From positions 1-33,788 of the forward strand of contig CAJUAE010000031.1 in NCBI GenBank assembly GCA_910583965.1: DNA of 33,788 bases, read 5' to 3'. The DNA is from an uncultured Lachnospiraceae bacterium (GTDB lineage: Bacteria > Bacillota > Clostridia > Lachnospirales > Lachnospiraceae). Positions 1 to 9,448 of the stretch are shown one piece after another. The stretch's first letter is position 1. Each line of letters starts with the position of its first letter. The translations under genes were made by a program, and so were the position numbers. The notes beneath the pieces were generated by a model. The model was not told where the DNA came from. It saw only the letters and a list, made by a program, of their open reading frames with translations, and searched no databases.

Positions 1-2463
1 GATTTGGATGAATTTGGTCAGAAAGCTGGATTATTTAGTGGATTTTTGGCAGAGTCGGCGTTTAGTACTAATATTACTAGAATTACAGATGATATTCCGG
101 GGATTATATGGCGTACTTATGATGGACATGAGTATGTTGAGAATTCAATTATCGGTAATGATTATCTGACAACAATTGACTTAAAAACAATTAAAGAACT
201 TCCAGACTATGCATTTATGAGTTGTGAGAATCTTCTAAGTACTTCTTATGGTACAGAGATGCAGACAATTGGCGCATTGCCATACAGAAATTGTAAGAGT
301 TTGACGCAGATCAATATTCCTGCTGGAAATCAGTATGTGCAGTTTGGTAATATGATTCTTTTCCGCAAAAATGGAGCTGGACTTGAGATTATTCAATGTC
401 TAGAAGGCAGAGGCAGTGGCAGTAGCGCAAGTGGTTCCTTTAAGGTAGGAGAGGAATCAGGAGATACTCTGTTAGCAAATGTTGTTAGTATTGATAACGA
501 AGCATTCTCTTACTGTGATCAAATTACAGAGGTTGACTTAAGTACTTCTAAAATTACACAAATACCAGAGAGATGTTTCTACAAGGCAGAAAAGTTGGCG
601 AACGTAAAACTTCCTGAAAGTATTGCGACAATCGGTGAAGAAGCGTTCTTGAACACCAGCGATAATATGGAAATAACCATACCAAATCCAAGCTGTGCGA
701 TTGGAGAGACTGCATTTAACTTTGATGGAAATCGCAAGGTCACTATTAGAGGACCACAATATGATGGTTCTGGAACAAGAAACAGTGCAATTTATAACTT
801 CTACCTAAAGATGAAAGATAAGTTAAAACCACAGGGGAAGGAAGAAAACATCATTTTTGTATCAGATGATAAACATAAAGTAACATTTATTGACTATAAT
901 ACATCGTTGATTGTTGACCCGAATGTTCAAAATCCGCAGTATGTGGATCATGAGGGAAATGCAACATGTGTTGCAAAACCAGAGCGTTCAGGATATGAGT
1001 TCTCTGCATGGAAATGTATTCTTTCTGATGGTACACAGTTTACAGGTTCCGGTGATCCTTGGTTAAATGTTACAGAAGATAGAATTATCCAAGCAGTGTA
1101 TAAGCCAAACGCAAATATTGTTGTGCCAGATGGCAATGACTATACATTGACAATTAAAGGCGGTACTGCAAACGGCAAAACGGAATCTATAACCGCTAAA
1201 GGCGGCGATAGAATATTGGTGGTAGCAGATACCAAGACCGATGGAAGTAAGTTCCAATACTGGACTGTTGAACCATCAACACATATAAAATTGTTAGTAG
1301 ATGGTATAACGACTGCAAACACTACATTTATTATGCCAAATGAAAATGTGACATTGACAGCAAACTTTAGTGGCGGTTCTGGTGGTAACAATCCAGGTGG
1401 AGATAATAAACCAGGCGGAGATAATAAACCAGGTGGAGATAATTCAGGTGGAGATAATAAACCAGGAGAAGATGGCAAAAAATACAAGGTGACAGTAAAC
1501 TATGGTTCAGGAAGCGGTGAGTATGCAGCGGGTGCTACAGTTAATATATCAGCATACGCACCAGATTCACCCAACAGAGTATTTTCAAAGTGGACGACAA
1601 GCAATTCTGGTCTGAGCTTTGTCAATGCAAACGCAGCAACGACAAGCTTTGTGATGCCATCGGCAGATGTGACTGTGACAGCAAATTATAAGGTACGTTC
1701 AGATGACGATGATGACGATGATGACGGACCATCAAGAAGACCAGGAACCAATACTAATACGACGACAGTACCAAACAGACCAGGCAGTAGTTCGACAGGT
1801 ACTACAGGAACGACAGGCACTGTGACAAATCCTACTTCTGGAAGTAGCAATACAGGCAACACAGGTAACACGACCAACAATAACGGAAATAAAATTTACA
1901 TTACAAAAAATGGTGTATCTAATAAGGATGTGGCATCTATTTCCGTAGATGGTTCTACAGATAACTTTATTGTTAGAATAACAGAATCAGCGGAGGCTAC
2001 AGCAGCAGTTGAGGAAGCATTGATCAATAAATACGGTTCGCTTGATGGACTGGTGTATTTCCCAATGGATATCTCACTATATGATTCTACGGGACAGAAT
2101 AAGATTACAGATACATATGGATTGAATATTACAGTGACAATGCCAATACCAGATGTATTGATTCAGTATGGCGGAAATTCACGGGTGGCAGCCGCCGACA
2201 ATGGAAACTTACAGCAGTTGACACCAAGATTTACAACGATTGACGGAATTGCATGTATTTCATTTGTTCCACCACACTTTTCACCGTATGTAATCTATGT
2301 AGATACAAGCAATTTGACCGCAGGGCAGACATTGGATGCAACACCTTCTACAGGAGATCCAATTCATCCTAAGTGGTTTGCGGCGATTGGAATGGCATGT
2401 ATTTCTATTTTACTGTTTGTTACAAGCGATGGGCGTAAGCGTAAGAACTACAAGGCAGCATAG
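1..2463 (+). CDS. BspA-like LRR surface protein with InlB B-repeats (5' end outside window)
   Basis: The reading frame is already open at base 1, so the N-terminus is missing; the TTG at base 4 is not a credible start. The first part (to about base 800) has BspA-type LRR_5 repeats, recognisable by phrases such as IDNEAFSYCDQ and IATIGEEAFLN. A Listeria-Bacteroides (Flg_new-like) repeat follows at about 886-1110, then two divergent InlB B-repeats (about 1138-1371 and 1483-1692, each ending FxMPxxxVTxTANY/F). Low-complexity linkers separate them: a PGGDNK repeat, a run of eight Asp near 1702-1725, and a Thr/Gly/Asn-rich stretch. The C-terminus reads PSTGD, a hydrophobic segment (WFAAIGMACISILLFVTS) and a basic tail, which is the layout of a sortase substrate with a non-canonical motif. 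The family is known for cell-surface adhesion; the ligand here is unknown. It probably forms one transcript with the next three genes. Confidence 0.85.
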   Translation, partial: DLDEFGQKAGLFSGFLAESAFSTNITRITDDIPGIIWRTYDGHEYVENSIIGNDYLTTIDLKTIKELPDYAFMSCENLLSTSYGTEMQTIGALPYRNCKSLTQINIPAGNQYVQFGNMILFRKNGAGLEIIQCLEGRGSGSSASGSFKVGEESGDTLLANVVSIDNEAFSYCDQITEVDLSTSKITQIPERCFYKAEKLANVKLPESIATIGEEAFLNTSDNMEITIPNPSCAIGETAFNFDGNRKVTIRGPQYDGSGTRNSAIYNFYLKMKDKLKPQGKEENIIFVSDDKHKVTFIDYNTSLIVDPNVQNPQYVDHEGNATCVAKPERSGYEFSAWKCILSDGTQFTGSGDPWLNVTEDRIIQAVYKPNANIVVPDGNDYTLTIKGGTANGKTESITAKGGDRILVVADTKTDGSKFQYWTVEPSTHIKLLVDGITTANTTFIMPNENVTLTANFSGGSGGNNPGGDNKPGGDNKPGGDNSGGDNKPGEDGKKYKVTVNYGSGSGEYAAGATVNISAYAPDSPNRVFSKWTTSNSGLSFVNANAATTSFVMPSADVTVTANYKVRSDDDDDDDDGPSRRPGTNTNTTTVPNRPGSSSTGTTGTTGTVTNPTSGSSNTGNTGNTTNNNGNKIYITKNGVSNKDVASISVDGSTDNFIVRITESAEATAAVEEALINKYGSLDGLVYFPMDISLYDSTGQNKITDTYGLNITVTMPIPDVLIQYGGNSRVAAADNGNLQQLTPRFTTIDGIACISFVPPHFSPYVIYVDTSNLTAGQTLDATPSTGDPIHPKWFAAIGMACISILLFVTSDGRKRKNYKAA
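1393..1470 (+). repeat. 18-bp in-frame tandem repeat (PGGDNK linker)
   Basis: About four units of CCAGGTGGAGATAATAAA, one shortened to 15 bp, encode a Pro-Gly-Gly-Asp-Asn-Lys linker between the two InlB-type repeats. Because the unit is a multiple of three, copy number can change without a frameshift, so the linker length may vary between strains. Confidence 0.85.
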
Positions 2464-2501
2464 GTTGGCATAGGAAATCAGAGCAATAGAAGGAGACCAC
2501 T

Positions 2502-4376
2502 ATGAAAAAAATATATACTGCGATTGCAAGTGTGGCAATATTGGGAATCCTTGCGCTTGTGACTGTTGCAAAAGGAATTGGCGGTGTGACAGCCGCAGAG
2601 GATGAACGATTTCGGATTAATGGAACTACATTGACAAAGTATCTGGGAACTGACACTTATGTCAGTGTCCCAGACACTGTCACAGTGATTGGGGACGAGG
2701 CATTTTCAGGAAATGAGACATTAACAAGTATTTCAGTTCCCGACTCCGTAACACAGATATCTTACAATGCATTTAAAAATTGCACAGCGCTAACAGGTAT
2801 TATCATTCCTGATTCTGTTGATAAAGTTGGTCCTGGTGCTTTTGAGGGGTGCAAGGCGCTCACATCTGTTCAGATCGGAAAGAATGTAAGTGCGTGGGGC
2901 TCAGGTGTTTTTGCAAACTGTGAGAAACTTGCCAAATTGTCAGTTGATACAAACAATGAGTATCTTACCTATTATAATGGTGCATTGTACAATGGAAATA
3001 TGACAATGCTCTATGAAGTGCTTCCAGCGCGTGAGGGTGAGAATTATGTTATGCCAGACACTGTGGAAAACATTGACACATATGCATTTTGGAATCTTCA
3101 GAATACAAAGAATGTAATGGTTTCAGAAAATGTTTCTGTAATACCTAAACAGGCAATGTCCAGTATGGGGAGTGTAGAAAATGTTGTGCTCAAGAGTTCG
3201 ATTACAGGAATTGAAGAACGAGCATTTGCAAATGATGCCGCATTAAAGCAAGTTGCGGTGCCAGAGTCAGTTGTAAATATAGATAAAAAGGCATTTGCAG
3301 GGAGTCCGAATCTAAAAATTTATACGACCAAATCTAGCACAGCAGATACCTTTGGAAAAAATAACAATATTCCAGTAATCTATAAAGAAGAATACCCCAC
3401 AGATTTTATGGACAGCAATGCAGGACTTGAGGAAAAACCGAATGTGGGATATGAGGTTGAGACGGATTCTGATACAGATACTACGACAACAGACAATTCA
3501 ACGACAACAACCCCAGATAATACAGATGATAACAATACAGATGTTCAGCAGAAACCTTCTCGCTTTGAGAGTACAGAGGGCTATATTCATCCGCTGGATG
3601 TACCAGAACCTGCTGATGTGATTGGTAAGACTGTGATTGTGGCTGGAAAAGCTGTTGTTTTGATGGATAACCATAAGGAAAGAGTCTATGGAATCCCAGA
3701 AGGGGTCACAGCGGAGATTGTTCAGGGAAATCAGACAAATACGCAAAATACTACCGACACGGACACAGCAGATCAGAACTCCATCAGTGTGACATATCAG
3801 AGACCAGAGGAGGAGAGCATTCCACAGAGAAAGTTTTATAAAAAGAAGGATCTGACAACATATGAGATTGGTGAAAAAATTAAAATAATTGATCGTCTGG
3901 CATTTGCAGAGAGTGGATTAAAAACAATTCAAATTCCAGAGAATGTCACAGAGATTGCATATGGTGCATTTTTATCCTGTTCAGAATTGACAGATATAAC
4001 AATACCAGATTCGGTTTCGGTGATTGGTACAAAAGCATTTGAGGGGACTGCGTGGTTGAATCGCTGGCGTGATGGCAATACAGAGAATGGAGAAGGGGAT
4101 TTCTTGATTGTAGGGGATGGTATTTTGATTGCTTACAGAGGAAATGCAGAGCATGTAGAGATTCCAGAGGGCGTAAAACAGATTGGTCCAGAGGTATTTA
4201 AAGGACATCAAGAAATACTAGATGTAGCGTTGCCAGATTCTGTAACAAAAATCTGCGCGGAGGCATTCCGCAATTGTGGTTCTTTGACTGGACTGACAGG
4301 ATGCAAGGGATTAAAGACGGTAGTTCGCGGAGCATTTTATGGAACGCAGATTTCCGAAGGGGAATTTAAAAAATGA
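2502..4376 (+). CDS. secreted BspA-like leucine-rich repeat protein
   Basis: The 624-residue product starts 38 bases after the previous stop, behind AGAAGGAG at a good distance. Residues 1-32 are a signal peptide (MKK, hydrophobic core, cleavage near TAAED). LRR_5 repeats fill about residues 35-290 (VTVIGDEAFSGNETLTSISVPDSV is the pattern) and again about 445-620. A Thr/Asp/Asn-rich linker at about 300-350 and a charged stretch separate the two LRR blocks. No C-terminal membrane anchor or sorting signal is visible, unlike the gene upstream, so it may be released or held by partners. Family knowledge suggests surface binding; substrate unknown. Base use matches its neighbours. Confidence 0.87.
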   Translation: MKKIYTAIASVAILGILALVTVAKGIGGVTAAEDERFRINGTTLTKYLGTDTYVSVPDTVTVIGDEAFSGNETLTSISVPDSVTQISYNAFKNCTALTGIIIPDSVDKVGPGAFEGCKALTSVQIGKNVSAWGSGVFANCEKLAKLSVDTNNEYLTYYNGALYNGNMTMLYEVLPAREGENYVMPDTVENIDTYAFWNLQNTKNVMVSENVSVIPKQAMSSMGSVENVVLKSSITGIEERAFANDAALKQVAVPESVVNIDKKAFAGSPNLKIYTTKSSTADTFGKNNNIPVIYKEEYPTDFMDSNAGLEEKPNVGYEVETDSDTDTTTTDNSTTTTPDNTDDNNTDVQQKPSRFESTEGYIHPLDVPEPADVIGKTVIVAGKAVVLMDNHKERVYGIPEGVTAEIVQGNQTNTQNTTDTDTADQNSISVTYQRPEEESIPQRKFYKKKDLTTYEIGEKIKIIDRLAFAESGLKTIQIPENVTEIAYGAFLSCSELTDITIPDSVSVIGTKAFEGTAWLNRWRDGNTENGEGDFLIVGDGILIAYRGNAEHVEIPEGVKQIGPEVFKGHQEILDVALPDSVTKICAEAFRNCGSLTGLTGCKGLKTVVRGAFYGTQISEGEFKK

Positions 4377-4400
4377 GAATGATTGACCGGAGATGACAGA

Positions 4401-5813
4401 ATGGAAAAACTTTTTTGGGGAATGGTAGGGGGATGCACAGCCGCCTTTGCGATTTTGCTGTGTATGTATTTGAATAAAGCCGGAATAATCGGTGCGGAAC
4501 CAGAAACGGTAACAACAGAGGTAGTTTCGGAGACAGAGACGGACACAGAAGAAGGATTGCTGGTTGATAATGGTGAGTTTCCCTCAGAGATACAGTCTAT
4601 GATTAAGGACTCTCAGGATAACTATGCAGAAGCAATGAAGGTGTTTGAAGAAGAATCCGCAGAAGATGCTTCAAGGGAGGCAGCGGAGACCGTGGGAACA
4701 AAACCTACAACGGGTTCTACAACTGCACCAAGTACAAATACATCAGGAAATGGTCATAAAACCAATGGATCTGTGGATAGCAATAGAAATGATAATCATG
4801 AATTTTTCCTGGAAAATCCTTCTGAGGAAATATCTGAAGAAACTTCAGAGGCAGAGGAGTCAAGCACAGCAGAGGCAAAACCAGAAGAAAAGAAAAATAG
4901 TGAATTTGAGTATACTTTATATGCAGATCATGTGACAATTAAGAAGTATGTTGGTACTGCATCAACGCTTGATATTCCAGACACAATAGACGACCAACCA
5001 GTGACAGAGATACGAGATTCTGCGTTTGCAAGTTCTAAGACCTTGGTTAGAGTATATATACCAGAGTCTGTGACAACACTTGGAAAAAATGTATTTAAGA
5101 GCAGTGAACTTCTAGTGGATGTTAGTTTGCCAGACAGTTTGACGGAAATGGGCGAAGGAATTTTTGATGGGTGCTCGAAACTTGCGCGAATTACAGTGCC
5201 AGACGGGGTTACAAGGATTGGAAAAAAAGCCTTTAATGAGTGCGAAAATCTACGAACAGTTAAGCTTGGAAGCGATATTGAGATAATTGAGGAGCAAGCT
5301 TTTAACAACTGTGTGAAGATGGAATTGACAAAACTTCCGTCTTCTTTAAAAAGAGTGGAGAAAGAAGCCTTTGTAGGATGCACTGCAATGGCGTTGACCA
5401 AGTGGCCAAGTGACTTGGAAGTTATCGGTGAAAGTGCATTTGAAGGTTGTACAGCCATCACGGATGTAAATCTTCCTAGTACTATGCGGACAATGGGAGA
5501 GAGTGCATTTATGGGGTGCACAGGTATGCAAACATTAGGGATTAAATCAGGACTTGAGGCGATTCCTGAGACAGCATTTGCAGGATGCGCAAGTATTACA
5601 GAAGTGACATTTCCAAAGTCCATTATCAGTATTGGCGATGGCGCATTTACAGGTTGTAAAGCCCTTGCAAGTGTATCGATTCCTAAAAATACGCTTAGCA
5701 TCGGTGCGTCAGCTTTTGCGGATTGTACTTTTACTGAGGTGACGATCAATTCAAAATGCTCTTATCAAACAAATTCGTTTCCTTTTGCGATTACAGATAA
5801 GAACTATTATTAG
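4401..5813 (+). CDS. membrane-anchored BspA-like leucine-rich repeat protein
   Basis: The frame extends to a TTG at 4383, but the ATG at 4401 is preferred because GGAG sits at 4389-4392, giving a normal spacing and a 470-residue product. Residues 5-27 form one hydrophobic helix with no obvious cleavage site, so an N-terminal anchor is likely. Residues about 40-175 are Glu/Ser/Thr-rich and probably extended. From about 185 to the end there are roughly ten LRR_5 repeats (for example IGKKAFNECENLRTVKLG). The gene starts 24 bases after the preceding stop and is followed closely by the SH3 gene, so all four genes look co-transcribed. It is the third LRR_5 protein in a row, with a different anchoring mode in each. 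Confidence 0.85.
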   Translation: MEKLFWGMVGGCTAAFAILLCMYLNKAGIIGAEPETVTTEVVSETETDTEEGLLVDNGEFPSEIQSMIKDSQDNYAEAMKVFEEESAEDASREAAETVGTKPTTGSTTAPSTNTSGNGHKTNGSVDSNRNDNHEFFLENPSEEISEETSEAEESSTAEAKPEEKKNSEFEYTLYADHVTIKKYVGTASTLDIPDTIDDQPVTEIRDSAFASSKTLVRVYIPESVTTLGKNVFKSSELLVDVSLPDSLTEMGEGIFDGCSKLARITVPDGVTRIGKKAFNECENLRTVKLGSDIEIIEEQAFNNCVKMELTKLPSSLKRVEKEAFVGCTAMALTKWPSDLEVIGESAFEGCTAITDVNLPSTMRTMGESAFMGCTGMQTLGIKSGLEAIPETAFAGCASITEVTFPKSIISIGDGAFTGCKALASVSIPKNTLSIGASAFADCTFTEVTINSKCSYQTNSFPFAITDKNYY

Positions 5814-5836
5814 GGAGCTTGTAAGGGGGTGAGTCA

Positions 5837-6778
5837 ATGCGAAAAAGTTTGAGGAAAAAAGTTGCGGCAGTTCTAATGGCAATCGCTGTGTTATTGACAA
5901 CCGTAAATATAGATATGATATCACACGCAAAGGGACCGACCTATACAGCAGTGCAAGATGTCTATTACACCAAGGAGAACTGTGTAGTGTATGCAGAACC
6001 TACTTACACGGCTACAGTCTTAACAACATTGGGGGCCAATCTACCAGTGCAGGTAATTGGTGAGTATTCGAACGGATGGTATCGAATCAATATTGGTGTG
6101 ATTTGCTATGTCAAGATGGATTCTGTCACTTCTGCGGGAGCGATTGGCATTAGTGATCCTGCAGATAAACAGATAGCAGATGCACAGAAGACGGCAGCAG
6201 AGTTGGGCTATGAGTTTGTCTATCTTAAATTAAATAAAGAAAAAGTAATAAAAAAAGATATTTATAATAGTTATCTAGGACGCAAAGTGATACTTTACAC
6301 AAAGATTGATGATGAGATTGGTGTTTCTTTTAAGATGCTTTATGAGGATAAGATTAAAAAGGATATCAATTTAAAAATGACAAAGACAGCCACTGTCAAT
6401 AATTTTGGTGAGCGGATTGTAGAATTTAAGTTTGATGACCTTGTAGAGCTAAAAGGACAGATTGCCATCTTCCAGTTTAAGGAAGGGTATGATAAGGCAG
6501 TTACTATTTTTCCTGCGGATGTTGAAACTGGGGATTATGTGGAGATGAACACATATTACACGGAGTTTAGTGAGTTTGCATATGCGCCAGTCACACAGGT
6601 TGCCGATATGAAAATTGTGGAAACGGAGATACCAAATTCCCTATCTGAGAATCAGAGGAACATTATGGCAGACCATAGAAAAGGAATTAAATATATGAGC
6701 GATGATACCAAAGAATACAGAAACATCGTTCATGGAAAACTTCGCAAAGACACAGAGTACGTGGATTATAACTATTAA
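5837..6778 (+). CDS. secreted SH3-domain protein of unknown function
   Basis: The 313-residue protein has a clear signal peptide (MRKSLRKKVAAVLMAIAVLL, cleavage near SHAKG) behind an AAGGGGG ribosome-binding site. Residues about 40-100 look like a bacterial SH3 domain (CVVYAEPTYTATVLTTLGANLPVQV, then NGWYRI and GVICYVKMD). The rest, rich in Lys, Asp and beta-prone residues, is not recognised. Bacterial SH3 domains usually bind peptidoglycan or cell-wall peptides, which fits a last gene in a surface-protein operon. It is followed immediately by a terminator, so it ends the LRR transcription unit. Confidence 0.75.
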   Translation: MRKSLRKKVAAVLMAIAVLLTTVNIDMISHAKGPTYTAVQDVYYTKENCVVYAEPTYTATVLTTLGANLPVQVIGEYSNGWYRINIGVICYVKMDSVTSAGAIGISDPADKQIADAQKTAAELGYEFVYLKLNKEKVIKKDIYNSYLGRKVILYTKIDDEIGVSFKMLYEDKIKKDINLKMTKTATVNNFGERIVEFKFDDLVELKGQIAIFQFKEGYDKAVTIFPADVETGDYVEMNTYYTEFSEFAYAPVTQVADMKIVETEIPNSLSENQRNIMADHRKGIKYMSDDTKEYRNIVHGKLRKDTEYVDYNY

Positions 6779-6786
6779 AAATCCTT

Positions 6787-6828
6787 AAAAAGAAGGTATA
6801 AGTTTAAGCAATCTTATATCTTCTTTTT
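6787..6828 (+). terminator. intrinsic terminator after the LRR/SH3 operon
   Basis: AAGAAGGTATAAG (6790-6802) pairs with CTTATATCTTCTT (6813-6825) as a 13-bp stem with one G-U pair, a 10-base loop, A residues before and a T run after. Confidence 0.85.
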
Positions 6829-6839
6829 GCATGTATTAG

Positions 6840-6868
6840 TTGAAATTTTGTATTATGTGTGCTATGAT
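6840..6868 (+). promoter_or_regulatory. sigma-70-type promoter for the MacB-like ABC operon
   Basis: TTGAAA (6840-6845), a 17-base spacer and TATGAT (6863-6868) lie just after the upstream terminator and about 105 bases before the ATPase start. Confidence 0.65.
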
Positions 6869-6974
6869 TTCAAAAGGAAAGCGTATGAACTGTATTAATT
6901 CAAACAATACAGCTTGCATCTTTTCCAGATACAAAGAAAGTCCGAGAGTCTACATACATGTTAAGGAGGGGAAA

Positions 6975-7700
6975 ATGGCAGGAACAGAGGGGAAGATAAC
7001 GAAACCAGTCATTACAGTCAAGGATTTATATAAAGTGTATCGTATTGGCGAGAATCGAGTGCGTGCGCTGAATGGAGTGAGCTTCAGTATCAACCGTGGC
7101 GAGTTCTGTGCAATTGTAGGAACATCTGGCTCAGGAAAATCAACTTTGCTCAATATGTTAGCAGGTTTAGAAAAACCTACTAAGGGTGAGATTGTTATTG
7201 TCGGTGAACATATGGAGACGAAAAGCGAGAACCAGTTAGTACGATTTCGACGAGAACATATTGGTTTTATTTTTCAATCATTTAATCTGATGGGAACGAT
7301 GAACGCAGTGGAGAATGTAGCGCTGCCGCTAACTTTTCAAGGTGTGTCCAAGAGAGAGCGCACAAAGCGGGCAAAAAAAATGGTACATTTGGTAGGGCTT
7401 GATAAATATTGGGATCACAGACCAAATCAAATGTCAGGAGGCCAGCAACAGCGCGTTGGTGTTGCAAGAGCCCTTGTGGTGAATCCAGAGATTATCTTTG
7501 CAGATGAACCAACTGGAAATCTTGATTCCAATACTTCAAAAGATATTATGAATCTGATGCAGAGCGTTGTGAGAGAGCAGAAACGTACTTTGATTATGGT
7601 TACACATGACAATACTTTGGCAAGTTTTGCTGACAAGATTATTCGGATTGTAGATGGCAAAATCGTAGATATGGTGGATAATACTCGAGAAGGGAAATAA
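6975..7700 (+). CDS. MacB/LolD-family ABC transporter ATP-binding protein
   Basis: The start is placed at the ATG 6975, which has AAGGAGGGG directly upstream; a longer open frame back to 6840 would overlap the promoter. The 241-residue product has all ABC ATPase motifs: Walker A GTSGSGKS (residues 49-56), Q-loop (FIFQSFNLMG), signature MSGGQQQRVG, Walker B IIFADEP followed by TGNLD, and the switch His (VTHD). This is the MacB/LolD/FtsE-type subfamily, which powers mechanotransmission through FtsX-like permeases rather than classical import. The next two genes are a secreted CARDB-like protein and a MacB-type permease, making a complete three-gene system. The substrate is unknown; export of a peptide or surface-protein handling is only an inference from the neighbours. 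Confidence 0.93.
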   Translation: MAGTEGKITKPVITVKDLYKVYRIGENRVRALNGVSFSINRGEFCAIVGTSGSGKSTLLNMLAGLEKPTKGEIVIVGEHMETKSENQLVRFRREHIGFIFQSFNLMGTMNAVENVALPLTFQGVSKRERTKRAKKMVHLVGLDKYWDHRPNQMSGGQQQRVGVARALVVNPEIIFADEPTGNLDSNTSKDIMNLMQSVVREQKRTLIMVTHDNTLASFADKIIRIVDGKIVDMVDNTREGK

Positions 7701-7744
7701 AAAGCAGTAGAAGAACATAGAATGTACAAGAATGGAGGAAGAAA

Positions 7745-9448
7745 ATGAAAAAGGTAAAACAAATATTAATTTTGATACTTACAGTGGTTTTACTGTGTGG
7801 TAATACAATAACTGTATTTGCAACAGGTAATTCATCAGACAGTAATTCTACACAGAACAGTCCAAGTGACGAGTATGCATCAAAAGAATGGAAAGATCAG
7901 ATTCGAGGAGAATTGAATCGATATTATACAGATTTGAAAGCGCGTTATAAGTTGACAGAGGATAAGCGCAAGCGCATGGATAAGGTTTATAACAATGCTA
8001 TGTCATATATGGAAAATGCACCGCTTACTATGAATGAACTGAGAAGCTATAAGGAGGATGCTCAAAAATATCTGGAAGAAATTTTAAAAGAAAATACTTC
8101 TGAAACTGAAAAGTTTCTAATGTTGTCTAATGAGGTTCCTATTACAAGTGCGCAGTATGGCGAACTTACATTTGTTGTGTTATCCTTGATTAATCTAGGA
8201 AAATCGGACATTACAGATGTTGTAATCACACCGACAGTATCGAATGATAGAACAAAGTGGCCATTTGATATTAATCAAGCATATGATGCACAAATGCTTC
8301 CAATTATACAGGCGTCTAAAGATATTACAGATGCGTATAATAAACGAATGGATATTGGTTGGTATTTTAATGTCAGACAGGATGTGCTTACAGGGTGTTA
8401 TCCATTGAGTTTTCATGTAAAGTATTATCAGAATGGTGCATTGGCAGAGACAGATATCACAACTTATATTAATATAAAGGGTGCTGATCCGGAAAAACTT
8501 TTGATAAAAGATGAAGACGAATCAGAAAAGAAAACAACAAATCCACGTATTATTGTAACAGGTTATCGCACAGAGCCAGAAGTGGTTTATGCAGGTTCAA
8601 CGTTTAAATTAACAGTAAGTGTCAAAAATACCTCAAAGGAGACCGCAGTTGAGAATGTACTTTTTAACTTGGAGGCAACTGTGGAAGGAAAGGACGCGGA
8701 CGCTACATACTCGGCATTTTTGCCAACATCAGGTTCCAGCTCTGTCTACACAGAACGCATTTCACCGGGGCAAACATATGATATGAGTATTGAGATGGAG
8801 GCAAAATCAGACCTTTCTCAGAAACCATATGTGTTGACTGTAAATATGAAGTATGATACAGAAGATCAGATTAATATATCAGATGCTGCAAATGTATCTG
8901 TGCCGATTAAGCAGGAGGCAAAGGTTGATACTGGCGCGGCAGAGATTATGCCAGAATCTATTCCAGTAGGGGAACAGTCTAACGTTATGTTTAGCGTATT
9001 TAATACTGGTAAGACAACACTTTACAATGTAAAAGTTACTTATGAGAGTACAACAGTGGAGAGTGGTATTACCTATCTTGGAAATATTGCGCCGGGCGCA
9101 ACACAAAATGTTGATTCGATGTTGACAGGTATTGCACCCGATACGGGAGAAGGCATTGTCAAGGCTGTGATTACATATGAGGACGAAGCAGGAAATGAGA
9201 CACGGTTTGAGAAAGATCTAAATCTTATGGTTTATGAGATGATGATGGATAATGGAATGATGGAAGATATGCCTATGGAACCAATAGAGGAAGAAACTCC
9301 AAAGAAGAAAATACCTCTTGTCGGAATCATTGGTATTGCAGCGGCAGTGATCGCAATCATTGTGATTGTTATTACAATTATTTCCAAAAAGAGAAAAGCA
9401 AAGAAGCATAAAGAAGATATGGATTTGCTGGATGAGGATGATGTATAA
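7745..9448 (+). CDS. secreted CARDB-like protein with C-terminal membrane anchor (ABC partner)
   Basis: The 567-residue protein starts behind GGAGGAA and has an N-terminal signal peptide (MKKVKQILILILTVVLL, cleavage near VFATG). Residues about 30-130 are charged and helical; about 270-390 and 395-505 resemble Ig-like CARDB/COG1361 domains (VSVKNTSKETAVENVLF and FSVFNTGKTTLYNVKV are typical). A single transmembrane helix (about 520-545, VGIIGIAAAVIAIIVIVITI) is followed by a basic then acidic cytoplasmic tail, a type I topology. Its stop overlaps the permease start (TAATG), so translation is probably coupled. Similar COG1361 proteins are often found between MacB ATPase and permease genes in Firmicutes; the protein may act as the extracellular adaptor. 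Exact role unknown. Confidence 0.8.
   Translation: MKKVKQILILILTVVLLCGNTITVFATGNSSDSNSTQNSPSDEYASKEWKDQIRGELNRYYTDLKARYKLTEDKRKRMDKVYNNAMSYMENAPLTMNELRSYKEDAQKYLEEILKENTSETEKFLMLSNEVPITSAQYGELTFVVLSLINLGKSDITDVVITPTVSNDRTKWPFDINQAYDAQMLPIIQASKDITDAYNKRMDIGWYFNVRQDVLTGCYPLSFHVKYYQNGALAETDITTYINIKGADPEKLLIKDEDESEKKTTNPRIIVTGYRTEPEVVYAGSTFKLTVSVKNTSKETAVENVLFNLEATVEGKDADATYSAFLPTSGSSSVYTERISPGQTYDMSIEMEAKSDLSQKPYVLTVNMKYDTEDQINISDAANVSVPIKQEAKVDTGAAEIMPESIPVGEQSNVMFSVFNTGKTTLYNVKVTYESTTVESGITYLGNIAPGATQNVDSMLTGIAPDTGEGIVKAVITYEDEAGNETRFEKDLNLMVYEMMMDNGMMEDMPMEPIEEETPKKKIPLVGIIGIAAAVIAIIVIVITIISKKRKAKKHKEDMDLLDEDDV

Noticed and set aside
4928..5749. A 273-codon open frame on the minus strand inside the third LRR gene
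   Set aside because: It is antisense to a well-supported LRR_5 gene. The regular repeat structure and codon use of the plus strand explain the long open frame; the minus-strand product has no recognisable domain or ribosome-binding site.
6840..6974. N-terminal extension of the ABC ATPase from a TTG at 6840
   Set aside because: That start coincides with the promoter -35 box, the extension has no ABC similarity, and an excellent ribosome-binding site precedes the ATG at 6975.
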